The position numbers and the translations under genes were made by a program. A DNA stretch of 64,000 bases from Pseudobacter sp. (GTDB taxonomy: Bacteria > Bacteroidota > Bacteroidia > Chitinophagales > Chitinophagaceae), in assembly GCA_017849455.1 (NCBI GenBank), contig JAFIGX010000026.1, positions 124,001-188,000 on the forward strand. Direction: 5' to 3'. Of this stretch, positions 37,713 to 46,550 are shown in pieces; the first letter of the stretch is position 1; each line of letters opens with the position of its first letter. Below the pieces are notes generated by a model. The model searched no databases and was not told where the DNA came from. It saw nothing but the letters and a program-made list of their open reading frames with translations.

Positions 37713-39632
37713 TCAGTTATTTTTTCTCAACACGAACGGCTCATTGAGGATATTGATCATTTTTTTATAGAACTCTTTCAGGAGCGGGTATTCTTCTGCT
37801 GTGTACACGCTTTTGTTCATTTGTATCCTGAACAGGGTAGTAATGGTATTATTCTCGTATGTAACGTATCTTACCAGGCTGATGCTGGTATCGGGCATGA
37901 TCAAACGCAGGTCTTTTGGTATGCTTTCCGGCCGGTATTGAGGAGGCAGTGTGATCTGTTCCGCGATCTCATGGAACTGCCGGCAGCCGAAATCCACATT
38001 GGTGAACCGTACATCAGAAATAAACGGGTTCTCCCTGAAGCCGGTGAAAAGGTTCAGGTTCAGGAGGTGGTAATCCCCACTAAGATTGGCGGGCAGCCCG
38101 AAGCGGAAGGACTGCACCAACGGGAGGCTATCATTGTCGGTATTATTGACCTGGAAACTGTCGGCCCTGATGCCCGGTACTTCTTTATAGGCGATTACAT
38201 CGAGTAATTTTTCTTTGCTTTCCTTGAAATACCGGAGACGGGTTATTCTCGAATAATCGTAGCTGGTGATCCTGGCATCACCCACCAGTTCTCCATCCGT
38301 ATTCATTTCCGCTTTGATGGTGACCCTGTTCTTCTTCATCTTATTATTATCGTTGAGGGAGATGATGCCACCTTTTTTCTTATTCACGATAAACGCCTTT
38401 GTATTTACAACGCTGAACGGGATGAGTTCGGGAGGGGTATAGGAGCCGGAAGCGTCGAGCACGTAGTTTCTGGCATCCGCCACCACATAGGCCATCACGG
38501 TATTGAACTGATCGAGAAAAGGATAATCGGTCCTTACTTTACCATTAAAGCGCTCGCTCACCAGGAGCGGATATACTTCAAGCCCGGTTTCTTTAAGCAA
38601 ATTGATGAGCAATAAGTTGATCTCTCCATTTGTGCCTTTTTTCTTATCCCATACTGATTTGATACCATCAGGGGCAAATTTGGAATTGTATCCATTCCAG
38701 TCGATCGCACGCTGCACTTCTTTATATACCGTGATCATTCTCTCATATTCCGTTGAACGGCTTTTGGCGTTATTGACCAATGGGGCTGCATCGCTTACAT
38801 TCCTGTTCAACTGTGTGCCGAAATCCTCATGCCCCATCAGTTCCCTTGTGAGCTCATCCCAGGTGGTCATATATCTTGTTCTTCCACCGAAGCGGCTGCC
38901 ATAGGCGGAGAGCTGGAATTCCACATGCTGACGGTAATCCTTAGGTGCATCCATATACGGCTCATCGCGGAGGCCGGCCACATTGCTCATCTCGAACAGG
39001 ATATTGCCGGCTGCTTTGTTTTGTTTGATAGTGACCGGCAGTTCATCGCTTTTGTGCACCTGGTAAGCGAACTCGGCATTGGGCAGGATCACGAGCGAAT
39101 AACTGCTGAGGATGGTAGGTATATCGGTTTGAAAATACCAGTCTTGCAGCCATCCGTAATGTACCAGCGTGCTTGTATATTCATATTCGATGATGCTGCC
39201 CACTTTCACATCGGGCAGGGCGAATTTTACGGATGATATCTTGTCGCTCAGCTTTTGCCGGAAGATGGAAGAAGCGCTCAGTTCTTTGGTCTGCTGGTTA
39301 CCGAGATCATCGAGGTTATGAACAGCAGCGCGGATATTGGAGATGTTTTCCACTTCATCCTTGGCATAATAGTAAATTTCGATATTGCCGCGCTGAATAC
39401 CTTTCTGTCGCAGTACCTTGATCCGGATATGCCTGTTGGTGATGAGGTTACGATCATCATTATGATTGGAGGATGCCTGATCGAAAAGGATCACGGCCTC
39501 TGCTTCCTTATCGAAATCGCAGACGGTCAGTTTTTTTTCAACTTCGGAAAGGACGCCGAATTCCTGAACAGGGGTTTGGGCCCGGGTACTGAGGGCTACT
39601 GCCAGGAAGCAGTACAAGAGAAGCGTTCTCAT
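37713..39632 (-). CDS. DUF3857/transglutaminase-like exported protein, catalytic residues lost
   Basis: A 639-residue exported paralogue of the following gene (signal peptide MRTLLLYCFLAVALSTRAQ). The DUF3857 domain (RHIRIKVLRQKGIQRGNIEI) and the fold of the transglutaminase domain are kept, but where the partner has GDCKALS this protein has GTNGEINLLL, and where the partner has FNHAVV it has FNTVMAYV. Both the nucleophile Cys and the His are therefore missing. It is probably a binding or structural partner of the active protein. The two genes are four bases apart. Confidence 0.85.
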   Translation of the reverse strand: MRTLLLYCFLAVALSTRAQTPVQEFGVLSEVEKKLTVCDFDKEAEAVILFDQASSNHNDDRNLITNRHIRIKVLRQKGIQRGNIEIYYYAKDEVENISNIRAAVHNLDDLGNQQTKELSASSIFRQKLSDKISSVKFALPDVKVGSIIEYEYTSTLVHYGWLQDWYFQTDIPTILSSYSLVILPNAEFAYQVHKSDELPVTIKQNKAAGNILFEMSNVAGLRDEPYMDAPKDYRQHVEFQLSAYGSRFGGRTRYMTTWDELTRELMGHEDFGTQLNRNVSDAAPLVNNAKSRSTEYERMITVYKEVQRAIDWNGYNSKFAPDGIKSVWDKKKGTNGEINLLLINLLKETGLEVYPLLVSERFNGKVRTDYPFLDQFNTVMAYVVADARNYVLDASGSYTPPELIPFSVVNTKAFIVNKKKGGIISLNDNNKMKKNRVTIKAEMNTDGELVGDARITSYDYSRITRLRYFKESKEKLLDVIAYKEVPGIRADSFQVNNTDNDSLPLVQSFRFGLPANLSGDYHLLNLNLFTGFRENPFISDVRFTNVDFGCRQFHEIAEQITLPPQYRPESIPKDLRLIMPDTSISLVRYVTYENNTITTLFRIQMNKSVYTAEEYPLLKEFYKKMINILNEPFVLRKNN

Positions 39633-39724
39633 GGTCAGTCTTTTACTGGATAGGGTTGAATAGGGTTAAAAATAGCTATTTTCTTTAATGTAATAATACA
39701 ATAAATCATGAAAAAATAAACATG

Positions 39725-40240
39725 TCATTTTTTTAAGGCTTTCAGGATCTTTTTACCTCTCGACCGGAAGGCGGGTGTTTCATGGTCCCATTGCTCCCCG
39801 ATGATCAGTTGAAGCTCTGGCCTGATATCGGGGTATTCTTTGGAAAGATTGTATAAAACGGTGAGTGCAAATGCTTTTACGGCAGCCGGTGCATTGATAT
39901 CCCCCACATAATTGAAACAGGCATTCATGATATTTCCATGGAAACGTTTGGGGATCTCCACATCCTGCAACAGTCGCATGATATTCCTGGTTACTGCCTC
40001 ATGCACATCCTTTTTATCGAGCAGGGTCAGTATTTGTTTAAAATAGGGTTTGATGAGTGAAGGATGTTCCCGCACACAGTTGCTCATGGGCCAGGCGGCG
40101 CGTTGAGTGACCTTGTATTCACCTTTGAAGAACAGCTTCATCAGTTCGGCAAATCTTTTGGGATCGTTGCCGATATATCGTACGATCTTATCGGTCTGTG
40201 ATTTGGAATGCTGTTCCAGTATGGTTTCGAGCAGGTCCAT
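39725..40240 (-). CDS. HEAT-like helical repeat protein, unknown function
   Basis: A 171-residue all-helical cytoplasmic protein. Repeating pairs of amphipathic helices (SLIKPYFKQILTLLDKKDVH, then VTRNIMRLLQDVEIP and AVKAFALTVLYNLSKEYPD) resemble HEAT/ARM repeats used for protein binding. I set the start at the ATG at 40240 (MDLLETILEQ), since the upstream part of the longer frame overlaps the flippase gene and has no protein character. It is 20 bases after the flippase gene, so probably in its operon. No enzymatic motif is visible. Confidence 0.7.
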   Translation of the reverse strand: MDLLETILEQHSKSQTDKIVRYIGNDPKRFAELMKLFFKGEYKVTQRAAWPMSNCVREHPSLIKPYFKQILTLLDKKDVHEAVTRNIMRLLQDVEIPKRFHGNIMNACFNYVGDINAPAAVKAFALTVLYNLSKEYPDIRPELQLIIGEQWDHETPAFRSRGKKILKALKK

Positions 40241-40260
40241 GGATGTTGTTTGAACGTTAT

Positions 40261-41625
40261 TTACCGGTTGAGCAGTCTCCTTACAAGACCGAAAGCATCG
40301 CGGTAGCTGGCAATAGTATACCGTGCGACATTCCCCAGTTCGAGGTGAATATGTTTCCGTAAGATCAGGTACATGATCACTGCATTGACGAGGCAGTTGA
40401 TGACAGTGGCATAAGCGGCGCCGATGCCTCCGAACTGGCGCAGGCATATCCAGGTGGTGAAGAGCGCGATGACCATCATCAGGGCGTTGGACCAGAAATT
40501 GATCGCCGGCTTGCCGATGGCGTCCAGTGTGGAACCGTACTGGTATCCGAGCGGCCTGATGAATGTGATGAGAATGGTGATCTGCAGGATAGGGATAGCA
40601 TCATAATAGCCTTTGCCCGCCAGTATGAGTATGATGAATTTCGGGAAGATGAAAATGAAGAGCGACATTGGCAGGATAATGGCGAGAATAGTGCCTACCA
40701 TCCTTTCGAAATAATACTTTACTCTACCCAGGCCATGCTGCTCCAGTGTTTCCACGTTCTTGGGGAACAGCACATCGGCCGCGGCCAGTGAAGGCATATC
40801 GAGCATATTGTTGATGCGGGCAACGATATTATAATAAGACACATAGTTCTTGCCTTCGAGGGGATTGAGGGTATTGGCTGTTACAAAATGGTCGAAGCTG
40901 CGTGCCAGGTTGGAGAACAGGTTGGTGCCGAAAATATATTTACCGAAATGGAACATCTGTCGCGTGATGGGCCAGTTGAACCGGAACTGTTTCAGCAACA
41001 AAGACCGTGCGGCGGCATAGAGCATGATATTGCCTGCGAGCAGCGAAACGATCTGCAATATGAGCAGATTGATCAGTGTGAATGCCTGGGGGTACAAAAA
41101 ATATAACACTACGATGCCCCCGAAGAACAAGCCCTGTCTTACGAAATAGGCCCAAAAGATCTGGGGGAATTTATACCTGCCCTGCAGCATGATCTCCAGG
41201 TGATTGAAAGGCACCAGCAGGATGATGAAAAGAAAGCTCCATCGCAGGAGGGGCAGGAGCGCAGGCGACTGCAGCCAGTGTGCGATCCGTTCACCAGATA
41301 CAGAAAGGATAGCGATGACCAGCAGGGAAAAAACAATATTGATGGAGAGCGCGGAGGACTGCACTTCCACTTTTTTCCCTGTGTATTCCGGCATGTTCAG
41401 GAACTTGATAGTGGGGTTACGCAGCATGCCCTGTTTAATAGTCTCGAACAGGGTGAGGATGGTGAGATACAAGGCCCATACCGCCAGGTTCTCGGTAGAC
41501 AATCCCTTCGATAACCCTCTTACCAGCATCATATAAGACACTGCGCCAAAAAAGAAAAGTGAAAAGCGTTGCAGCAGGGTATAGAAGATGGAATGCAGCC
41601 AAAATGACGATTTCAACAATTTCAA
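40261..41625 (-). CDS. Polysaccharide flippase-like membrane protein (MOP superfamily)
   Basis: A 454-residue integral membrane protein with about 12-14 hydrophobic helices, typical of Wzx/MurJ-type lipid-linked saccharide exporters (for instance FFFGAVSYMMLVRGLSKGLS, then LAVWALYLTILTLFETIKQG near the start). Late segments with Gly/Ala-rich helices (FGGIGAAYATVINCLVNAVI) fit the family. No glycosyltransferases are next to it, so which glycan it moves is unclear. The start is the first ATG, giving a charged N-terminus and first helix at about residue 20. The HEAT-like gene follows in the same operon. Confidence 0.8.
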   Translation of the reverse strand: MKLLKSSFWLHSIFYTLLQRFSLFFFGAVSYMMLVRGLSKGLSTENLAVWALYLTILTLFETIKQGMLRNPTIKFLNMPEYTGKKVEVQSSALSINIVFSLLVIAILSVSGERIAHWLQSPALLPLLRWSFLFIILLVPFNHLEIMLQGRYKFPQIFWAYFVRQGLFFGGIVVLYFLYPQAFTLINLLILQIVSLLAGNIMLYAAARSLLLKQFRFNWPITRQMFHFGKYIFGTNLFSNLARSFDHFVTANTLNPLEGKNYVSYYNIVARINNMLDMPSLAAADVLFPKNVETLEQHGLGRVKYYFERMVGTILAIILPMSLFIFIFPKFIILILAGKGYYDAIPILQITILITFIRPLGYQYGSTLDAIGKPAINFWSNALMMVIALFTTWICLRQFGGIGAAYATVINCLVNAVIMYLILRKHIHLELGNVARYTIASYRDAFGLVRRLLNR

Positions 41626-41725
41626 GGTATGGTGCTTTGGGGCGTGAAATTACAGCATTAATTGATTTCCATGGATCAACGTTGAAAAAACAAAAATAGT
41701 CTGTTTGGGGCTGGGCCGGACAAGT

Positions 41726-42223
41726 TCAGTTCCCGGCCGATCTGTCCTGTTTTTCCAGTTGGATGATCCATCTACGGGTGATCCAAAGGGGCAGGAGGCC
41801 GATGATCCCGAATGAGCAATCCACCAGTATATGGAACCAGGGGATTCCGCGGATAGGGCCTGCAATAATGGCCAGTGGCAGCACTGAAAGGCAGGCGAGC
41901 ATGGCCCATTCGATGATCCATTTATTTCTGACAGGGTCTTTATAGGGGCCGATAAACGCCAGTGCGATCACGAGATGGGCGAATGCGAGCCAGTCGTACC
42001 CATAGAACAGGAAAGGATATTGTTCCTGCATGGCCTGAACGCCCTGCCATACGCGGCCCAGCCATTCACCCATAGCAGTATTGGCCGGAACGATTTGATG
42101 CTCGATGGCCCATTTCAGTTCGGTATGAACAGGAAATGCCGTAATACCGCTCAGGGCAAGGATGATCACGAAGAAGATGATCATGCGGCGGACTTTTTTG
42201 GTTGTTATTTGGGGAGACTGCAT
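41726..42223 (-). CDS. Small membrane protein of unknown function
   Basis: A 165-residue protein with four predicted transmembrane helices (IIFFVIILALSGITAF near the start; WLAFAHLVIALAFIG; WAMLACLSVLPLAIIAGP; ILVDCSFGIIGLLPLW). The loop between the first two helices is long (about 50 residues, with WLGRVWQGVQAMQEQYP). I do not recognise the family. It is separated by 100 bases from the flippase gene on the same strand. The gene has normal base composition for the window and no repeat at its 3' end. Confidence 0.65.
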   Translation of the reverse strand: MQSPQITTKKVRRMIIFFVIILALSGITAFPVHTELKWAIEHQIVPANTAMGEWLGRVWQGVQAMQEQYPFLFYGYDWLAFAHLVIALAFIGPYKDPVRNKWIIEWAMLACLSVLPLAIIAGPIRGIPWFHILVDCSFGIIGLLPLWITRRWIIQLEKQDRSAGN

Positions 42224-42274
42224 GGCGGGCGATTTTACGTTTGATAGAGGCGATGTGATTGGGATAGCACAAGA

Positions 42275-42307
42275 TAAAAAAATACCGCCAGCATTTTGCT
42301 GGCGGTG
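42275..42307 (-). terminator. Intrinsic terminator for the minus-strand immunity candidate
   Basis: ACCGCCAGCA and its complement (42285-42294, 42298-42307) pair around TTT. On the minus strand the hairpin is followed by a T run (bases 42277-42284 are mainly A on +), 19 bases after the stop of the gene at 42326-43030. Confidence 0.85.
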
Positions 42308-42325
42308 AATTTATAAGATCAACTT

Positions 42326-43030
42326 TTAGTACAATGGCTTCACATCCTCCAATAGTTTAATCAATGCCGGTAGGGGTTTGCTAAGATCATTCCTGTCGTA
42401 TGTAAATGGGCTGCCATTTTCAGCGGATAACCTTTCAAGCGTTTTGTAATTGAAATCGATCAGGTCCTCATATCTCGGGTTGTTGACAAGTTTGGCAATG
42501 ATCAAACGATTTTCGTAAAAATAACCACCTAAGGTATGAGGCATTCGCCAGTCCGTTGTCCAAGGCTCGTCACCATTGATCATTTTATCGATCTCTCTTA
42601 GGTCCTCAAAATTTTCTAATATTGGAAACGCGGTGTTTATCAAGAAATCGACCATTATATTTACACATTTCTCAACATCTTGTTCGGTTTCCATTCTTGG
42701 CATATAGCTACCAGTGTATATCTTATTTAACAGGCTATAGGTTACAGATATGGAGTAGGTTTTTTTGTTCACAGGGAGAGACATAATTGCTCCTGAATCC
42801 TGTAATTTCAATAAAATATCAATAATCCTCCTGTCTCGCTTACCAGTACCATAAATTATTTCCTGCTGTGGGTTATAATCTGTAAAACCTCCCATTATTA
42901 CGTCCTCACCGCTTTTGACTTTTCTTACAATTTCAAACTCTGTCCCTCTTCCTCGTTCTTTAAATCCATATTTTTCAATTTGTGGGATAAGGTATTTCAT
43001 CATGAGTTGCCTTGCCTCTGTTTTGTTCAT
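42326..43030 (-). CDS. Probable immunity protein to the adjacent lipoprotein toxin candidate
   Basis: A 234-residue soluble protein with no signal peptide. The start (TEARQLMMKYLIPQIEKYGF, then KERGRGTEFEIVRK) resembles DUF4304-like proteins that are often found as immunity proteins. It begins one base after the stop of the large lipoprotein gene and ends in a terminator. Its DNA is clearly AT-richer than its surroundings, like the 3' end of the gene before it. These three features (adjacency, size and shared composition shift) are typical of polymorphic toxin-immunity pairs. No biochemical motif confirms it; an unrelated cytoplasmic protein is the alternative. Confidence 0.6.
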   Translation of the reverse strand: MNKTEARQLMMKYLIPQIEKYGFKERGRGTEFEIVRKVKSGEDVIMGGFTDYNPQQEIIYGTGKRDRRIIDILLKLQDSGAIMSLPVNKKTYSISVTYSLLNKIYTGSYMPRMETEQDVEKCVNIMVDFLINTAFPILENFEDLREIDKMINGDEPWTTDWRMPHTLGGYFYENRLIIAKLVNNPRYEDLIDFNYKTLERLSAENGSPFTYDRNDLSKPLPALIKLLEDVKPLY

Positions 43031-43031
43031 A

Positions 43032-46000
43032 CTACTTTATTTTTGTCACTATATAATTTGAGATGTCGGTCGTGCCGTTGCCTACTGTGTTTATATATGC
43101 TTTCACTTCTAATTGGGCATTTTGAGGAAAACCTTCAAGTGCGAATTTGTTACTTCTAAGTATAAAGGTAGTATTCCCATTTATTACTTGATTTTTAAAT
43201 TCAATCTGATTATTGCTGAATGGTGCAGTAGAGCTAATCTTGCTCTCGTTTACAACAATCTCATATTTTGGCTGACCATTTATATCTGTCCTTTTCCACC
43301 AAACATTGTCGGCTACCGTATAATTACCATTTGACAATTTAATTTGAACCTGATTGGCTTTGCTAAATCCAGTAAGATCTATTCCACTCTCTGTCTGCAC
43401 CTTACCAGTATGCGTAGGATCAGCATTGATATTCCTTTCAAACTTCTTCCCATCAATAAACTGCTGCGGTTGCGTCTTTACCTGCGTATTGATACCTGGG
43501 TCGATATGCATGTCAACGATGTCGTCAGGGCTTGCTTCCTTTAGCACATTATCACCTACACCATCTATATTGTGCGTTACTTTGCTGCTGTACACTTCAC
43601 CGGCCTTATCCAGCACCACCACATGTTCCTCCCCATTCACCACATTCTTCGTCAACAGTTTTTCATTATCCAGGTTTTTGACAAGCTTATTATTCTCCGT
43701 CGCATTCTTCAGCGCATCGGCTGCAGGGTTGTTGATCCCTCTGTCGGGTATGAACTTCTGTAATTCCGTTATTTCTTCGCCTGCTTCCTTGATGGCTTCG
43801 GTTCCCTTGGTCAAAGCTTTTACGCTATTGAACACGATCATCGCCGTTTGTACGCCATGCCTGCCGAGTTGATAGGTAGAGCGGTCGCCGCCGGCAGTGT
43901 AGTTGTCGTATCCGGAAGCGCTGCTCAATATCTTCCGGAGCTTGAACGCATCGAGAGAGCGGACGCCTTTCCATACCCCATCCAATGTGCGCCCGGGATG
44001 GCGGATGAACTGAATACCGGCCTGGGTTAGTTGTACAATGCCTAACGCTTCATCGACCACCTGGTCTACGCCACCCGCCAGCGATGAAGGCATTTTGAAT
44101 ACGCTTTTTTCATATTCCGCATGTATTGCCGGGTCGGTATTGCTGCTGCGTCTTCCCTGGTCCCATATCGATTCCGGCATCTGTCCTTCCTTCACGATAT
44201 GCCTTCCTACATCCCAGATAGAGCTTACCAATTCCATGAGGTCCATGGAGGCTTTGTAAAATTTCTCTCCGTTCCCGACCGGGTAATATTCCGTCTCTTT
44301 CTTCCTGCCTCCATTTTTTACTGAAGCCACTTCTTCATCAGCCTGCTTTTTGATCTCGGCCAGCACTTCGCCCAGATGGGGAGCTACTTTGGGATGGGGA
44401 GTGCCCAAGGAAGCATTGTTCAGTTTCACATCATATTTCCACTGTCCGTTTTCCAGGCAGCCTGCAATGGCTATATCGGCATCGGCTGAAGTGAAATTCC
44501 CGCTGTTGAATTTGTCCATCTCCGCCTGCTGCTGGGCCGGGGGAATACTAAAATTACCTTCGCTGCCAATGGTATACTTGACCTGTCCGGTAGCGCAGTC
44601 GTAGAGGTATATCTTTACCTTGCTGTGTAACCGGTTGTGAAGAAAAGAACTGAGATCGGCGCCCTTTTCATTGAAATATTTTTCCAGCGTCATTTGCCAC
44701 CTTCGGAGAGGTGCTGCGTTGGATGAACCCGGACATTGGGAATTGGTGGCCTCCGATGGATAGCCCTGTGATAAAGGCAGGTATTCAATATCATAATCTG
44801 CTTTTGTGGGGATATCGACGGTTGCCGGCAATTCAGGGCGGGGCGTATAGTCTACGACCTCCCGGACGAGCTTGCACTGCCCTGTGCTGTCTTTGTCCCA
44901 TCGCACCCTGATAGCTTTGATCATCCCGTTTACAGGCGCAGGGTTGGCGGCCAGCAATGAAGGATTGAAAGCACTATCGAATTTTACCTGCAGGTCTTCC
45001 ACTTTATAATAACCCCGGAATTCAGGGCCCGGTACTACTGCTGCTCCCGGTGTTAGGTATGCTTTCTGCATGGAAGCATAACGTGAACCATTGATCGAAA
45101 ATCCATACAAAGCCCCGTTGGGGAAAATGGCAGGGTCGATATTCCGGTATGCCTGGATCTTGGCGCCCGGTGGCAGGGTGATGGGCGTACCCCCGGAAGT
45201 GATATAGGTGCTGATACCCTGCCAGGCTGCATCTACGCTGTAGACTGTGGTGTCCAATGGCTCCCGGTTGTCGAGCCCCAGGGGATATACCGGTACCCAA
45301 CCCGCCGGACAACCAAGGTCAGTAACAGGTATGGCTACTGGTGAACCGGGATTTTCGGGAAGGGGAGTTGCATTAGGATTACAGGGTGTCGTATTCTCCC
45401 AGGTGCAACCATCTGCACAGGGAATAGTGCCGCTGCCTCCTCCGCCTCCTGCGTAATACCATGACCAGTCTGCGTCTTCAAATGAATCGACCCAAAAGTA
45501 GATGCAGAATGTATATTCTTCATAGGGACAACAGCCGGCTTTAAGGCTATTGGTACTAAGATTGTTTTCATTACCTGTCCGGGCGGACTGGCATATTGTA
45601 CAGGATGATACATCGAAACAAACGGATTCCATAAAAGCTCCTCTGCTGCCCGATGCAGATGACTGTGCGCTCTTCCTGATCTCCATCCTGGCGCGGGTAA
45701 AAGATCCGGAGGTATCTTTCATCAACGCCTTATCGTACACATCGAAACTGGTAGTTCCGAATAGCGCATTATCGAAATACAGGAAAGCATGGAAGACATC
45801 TTTGGCGCCCCATCTGCCGGCGCCGGAAGCATCCATCCTGAGATCGCGGTAGCGGGTAGGGTAGACCAGCCTGTATAATGTATCGGCCTGGTTGACCTTT
45901 ACGATCAGCAACGCATCGGTAGTGCCGGAGCTGTCGCGCACAAAGGGAATAAAGGCCATCGAGCTTTCTGCTGATGGATTGTTCTCAGCGGTCCGCGAGC

Positions 46001-46289
46001 CTGAAGATGCCTTCGAAACAACCTTTGCATAACTCCATTGAGGAAACCCGGCCCTGGTTGCCAGCCGGGGAATAAAATCCCGTACCCGGTCCTGTCGTTC
46101 GATGCTTTGTGCAATGGCCTTTACAATAGGATGCGTAGAGGCGGGAATGGTCAAAAATTTTTCCCTGACCTCATTCTTCTTTTTTACGACCTCTTCGGAA
46201 AGATGATCGATCTTGCGGCAACTGTTCACCAGGAACAATACAATGCCACATACCAGTAAAGCTGCAGTAATCAGTCGGTTTGTTTTCAT
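43032..46289 (-). CDS. Large lipoprotein with polymorphic-toxin-like architecture
   Basis: A 1085-residue lipoprotein: signal peptide with lipobox LVNSC (Cys24), an N-terminal domain of about 200 residues, a Cys-rich segment (CFDVSSCTICQ, then KAGCCPYEEYTFC) leading into a GGGGGSG linker, a Pro/Asn-rich spacer, a central domain of about 250 residues, a helical region (GVWKGVRSLDAFKLRKILSS, then VQTAMIVFNSVKALTKGTEA), and a C-terminal domain of about 180 residues (from KLVKNLDNEK to the end). That last part is AT-rich DNA unlike the rest of the gene. This layout, plus the small gene one base downstream, points to a membrane-anchored toxin that delivers its C-terminal domain. I cannot name the toxin domain or its target. 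Surface adhesin is the alternative. Confidence 0.65.
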   Translation of the reverse strand: MKTNRLITAALLVCGIVLFLVNSCRKIDHLSEEVVKKKNEVREKFLTIPASTHPIVKAIAQSIERQDRVRDFIPRLATRAGFPQWSYAKVVSKASSGSRTAENNPSAESSMAFIPFVRDSSGTTDALLIVKVNQADTLYRLVYPTRYRDLRMDASGAGRWGAKDVFHAFLYFDNALFGTTSFDVYDKALMKDTSGSFTRARMEIRKSAQSSASGSRGAFMESVCFDVSSCTICQSARTGNENNLSTNSLKAGCCPYEEYTFCIYFWVDSFEDADWSWYYAGGGGGSGTIPCADGCTWENTTPCNPNATPLPENPGSPVAIPVTDLGCPAGWVPVYPLGLDNREPLDTTVYSVDAAWQGISTYITSGGTPITLPPGAKIQAYRNIDPAIFPNGALYGFSINGSRYASMQKAYLTPGAAVVPGPEFRGYYKVEDLQVKFDSAFNPSLLAANPAPVNGMIKAIRVRWDKDSTGQCKLVREVVDYTPRPELPATVDIPTKADYDIEYLPLSQGYPSEATNSQCPGSSNAAPLRRWQMTLEKYFNEKGADLSSFLHNRLHSKVKIYLYDCATGQVKYTIGSEGNFSIPPAQQQAEMDKFNSGNFTSADADIAIAGCLENGQWKYDVKLNNASLGTPHPKVAPHLGEVLAEIKKQADEEVASVKNGGRKKETEYYPVGNGEKFYKASMDLMELVSSIWDVGRHIVKEGQMPESIWDQGRRSSNTDPAIHAEYEKSVFKMPSSLAGGVDQVVDEALGIVQLTQAGIQFIRHPGRTLDGVWKGVRSLDAFKLRKILSSASGYDNYTAGGDRSTYQLGRHGVQTAMIVFNSVKALTKGTEAIKEAGEEITELQKFIPDRGINNPAADALKNATENNKLVKNLDNEKLLTKNVVNGEEHVVVLDKAGEVYSSKVTHNIDGVGDNVLKEASPDDIVDMHIDPGINTQVKTQPQQFIDGKKFERNINADPTHTGKVQTESGIDLTGFSKANQVQIKLSNGNYTVADNVWWKRTDINGQPKYEIVVNESKISSTAPFSNNQIEFKNQVINGNTTFILRSNKFALEGFPQNAQLEVKAYINTVGNGTTDISNYIVTKIK

Positions 46290-46498
46290 ACTAAAAGATT
46301 AATGGGGTTTGAAATAACAGAAAAGGGCATAAGCTACCCGCGCCTTTTACAAGGCTGATTTTTCATTGAGGAGGAGAAATGTGCAGGATTGAAAGGCAGG
46401 CAAATTCAATGAGCGTAGCAGTGCGTGAACAGCTCTCATTAACAGGCTCAGGTGTAAAGGTCCCAATTCAGCGCGTGAAGTACCATGTTTTTCTGCAA

Positions 46499-46528
46499 TT
46501 GACCAATAACACGAAAGTGGTATTTTTG
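46499..46528 (+). promoter_or_regulatory. Bacteroidota-type promoter of the SAM hydrolase-like gene
   Basis: TTG at 46499-46501 and TATTTTTG at 46521-46528 are separated by 19 bases, a close match to the consensus. The ATG follows 22 bases after the -7 box. Confidence 0.8.
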
Positions 46529-46550
46529 GGGAAGCGTAAGCTTCTATACT

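Noticed and set aside
42326..46289. Insertion sequence or transposon as the cause of the AT-rich part
   Set aside because: No transposase frame, no terminal inverted repeats and no target duplications are seen at the borders.
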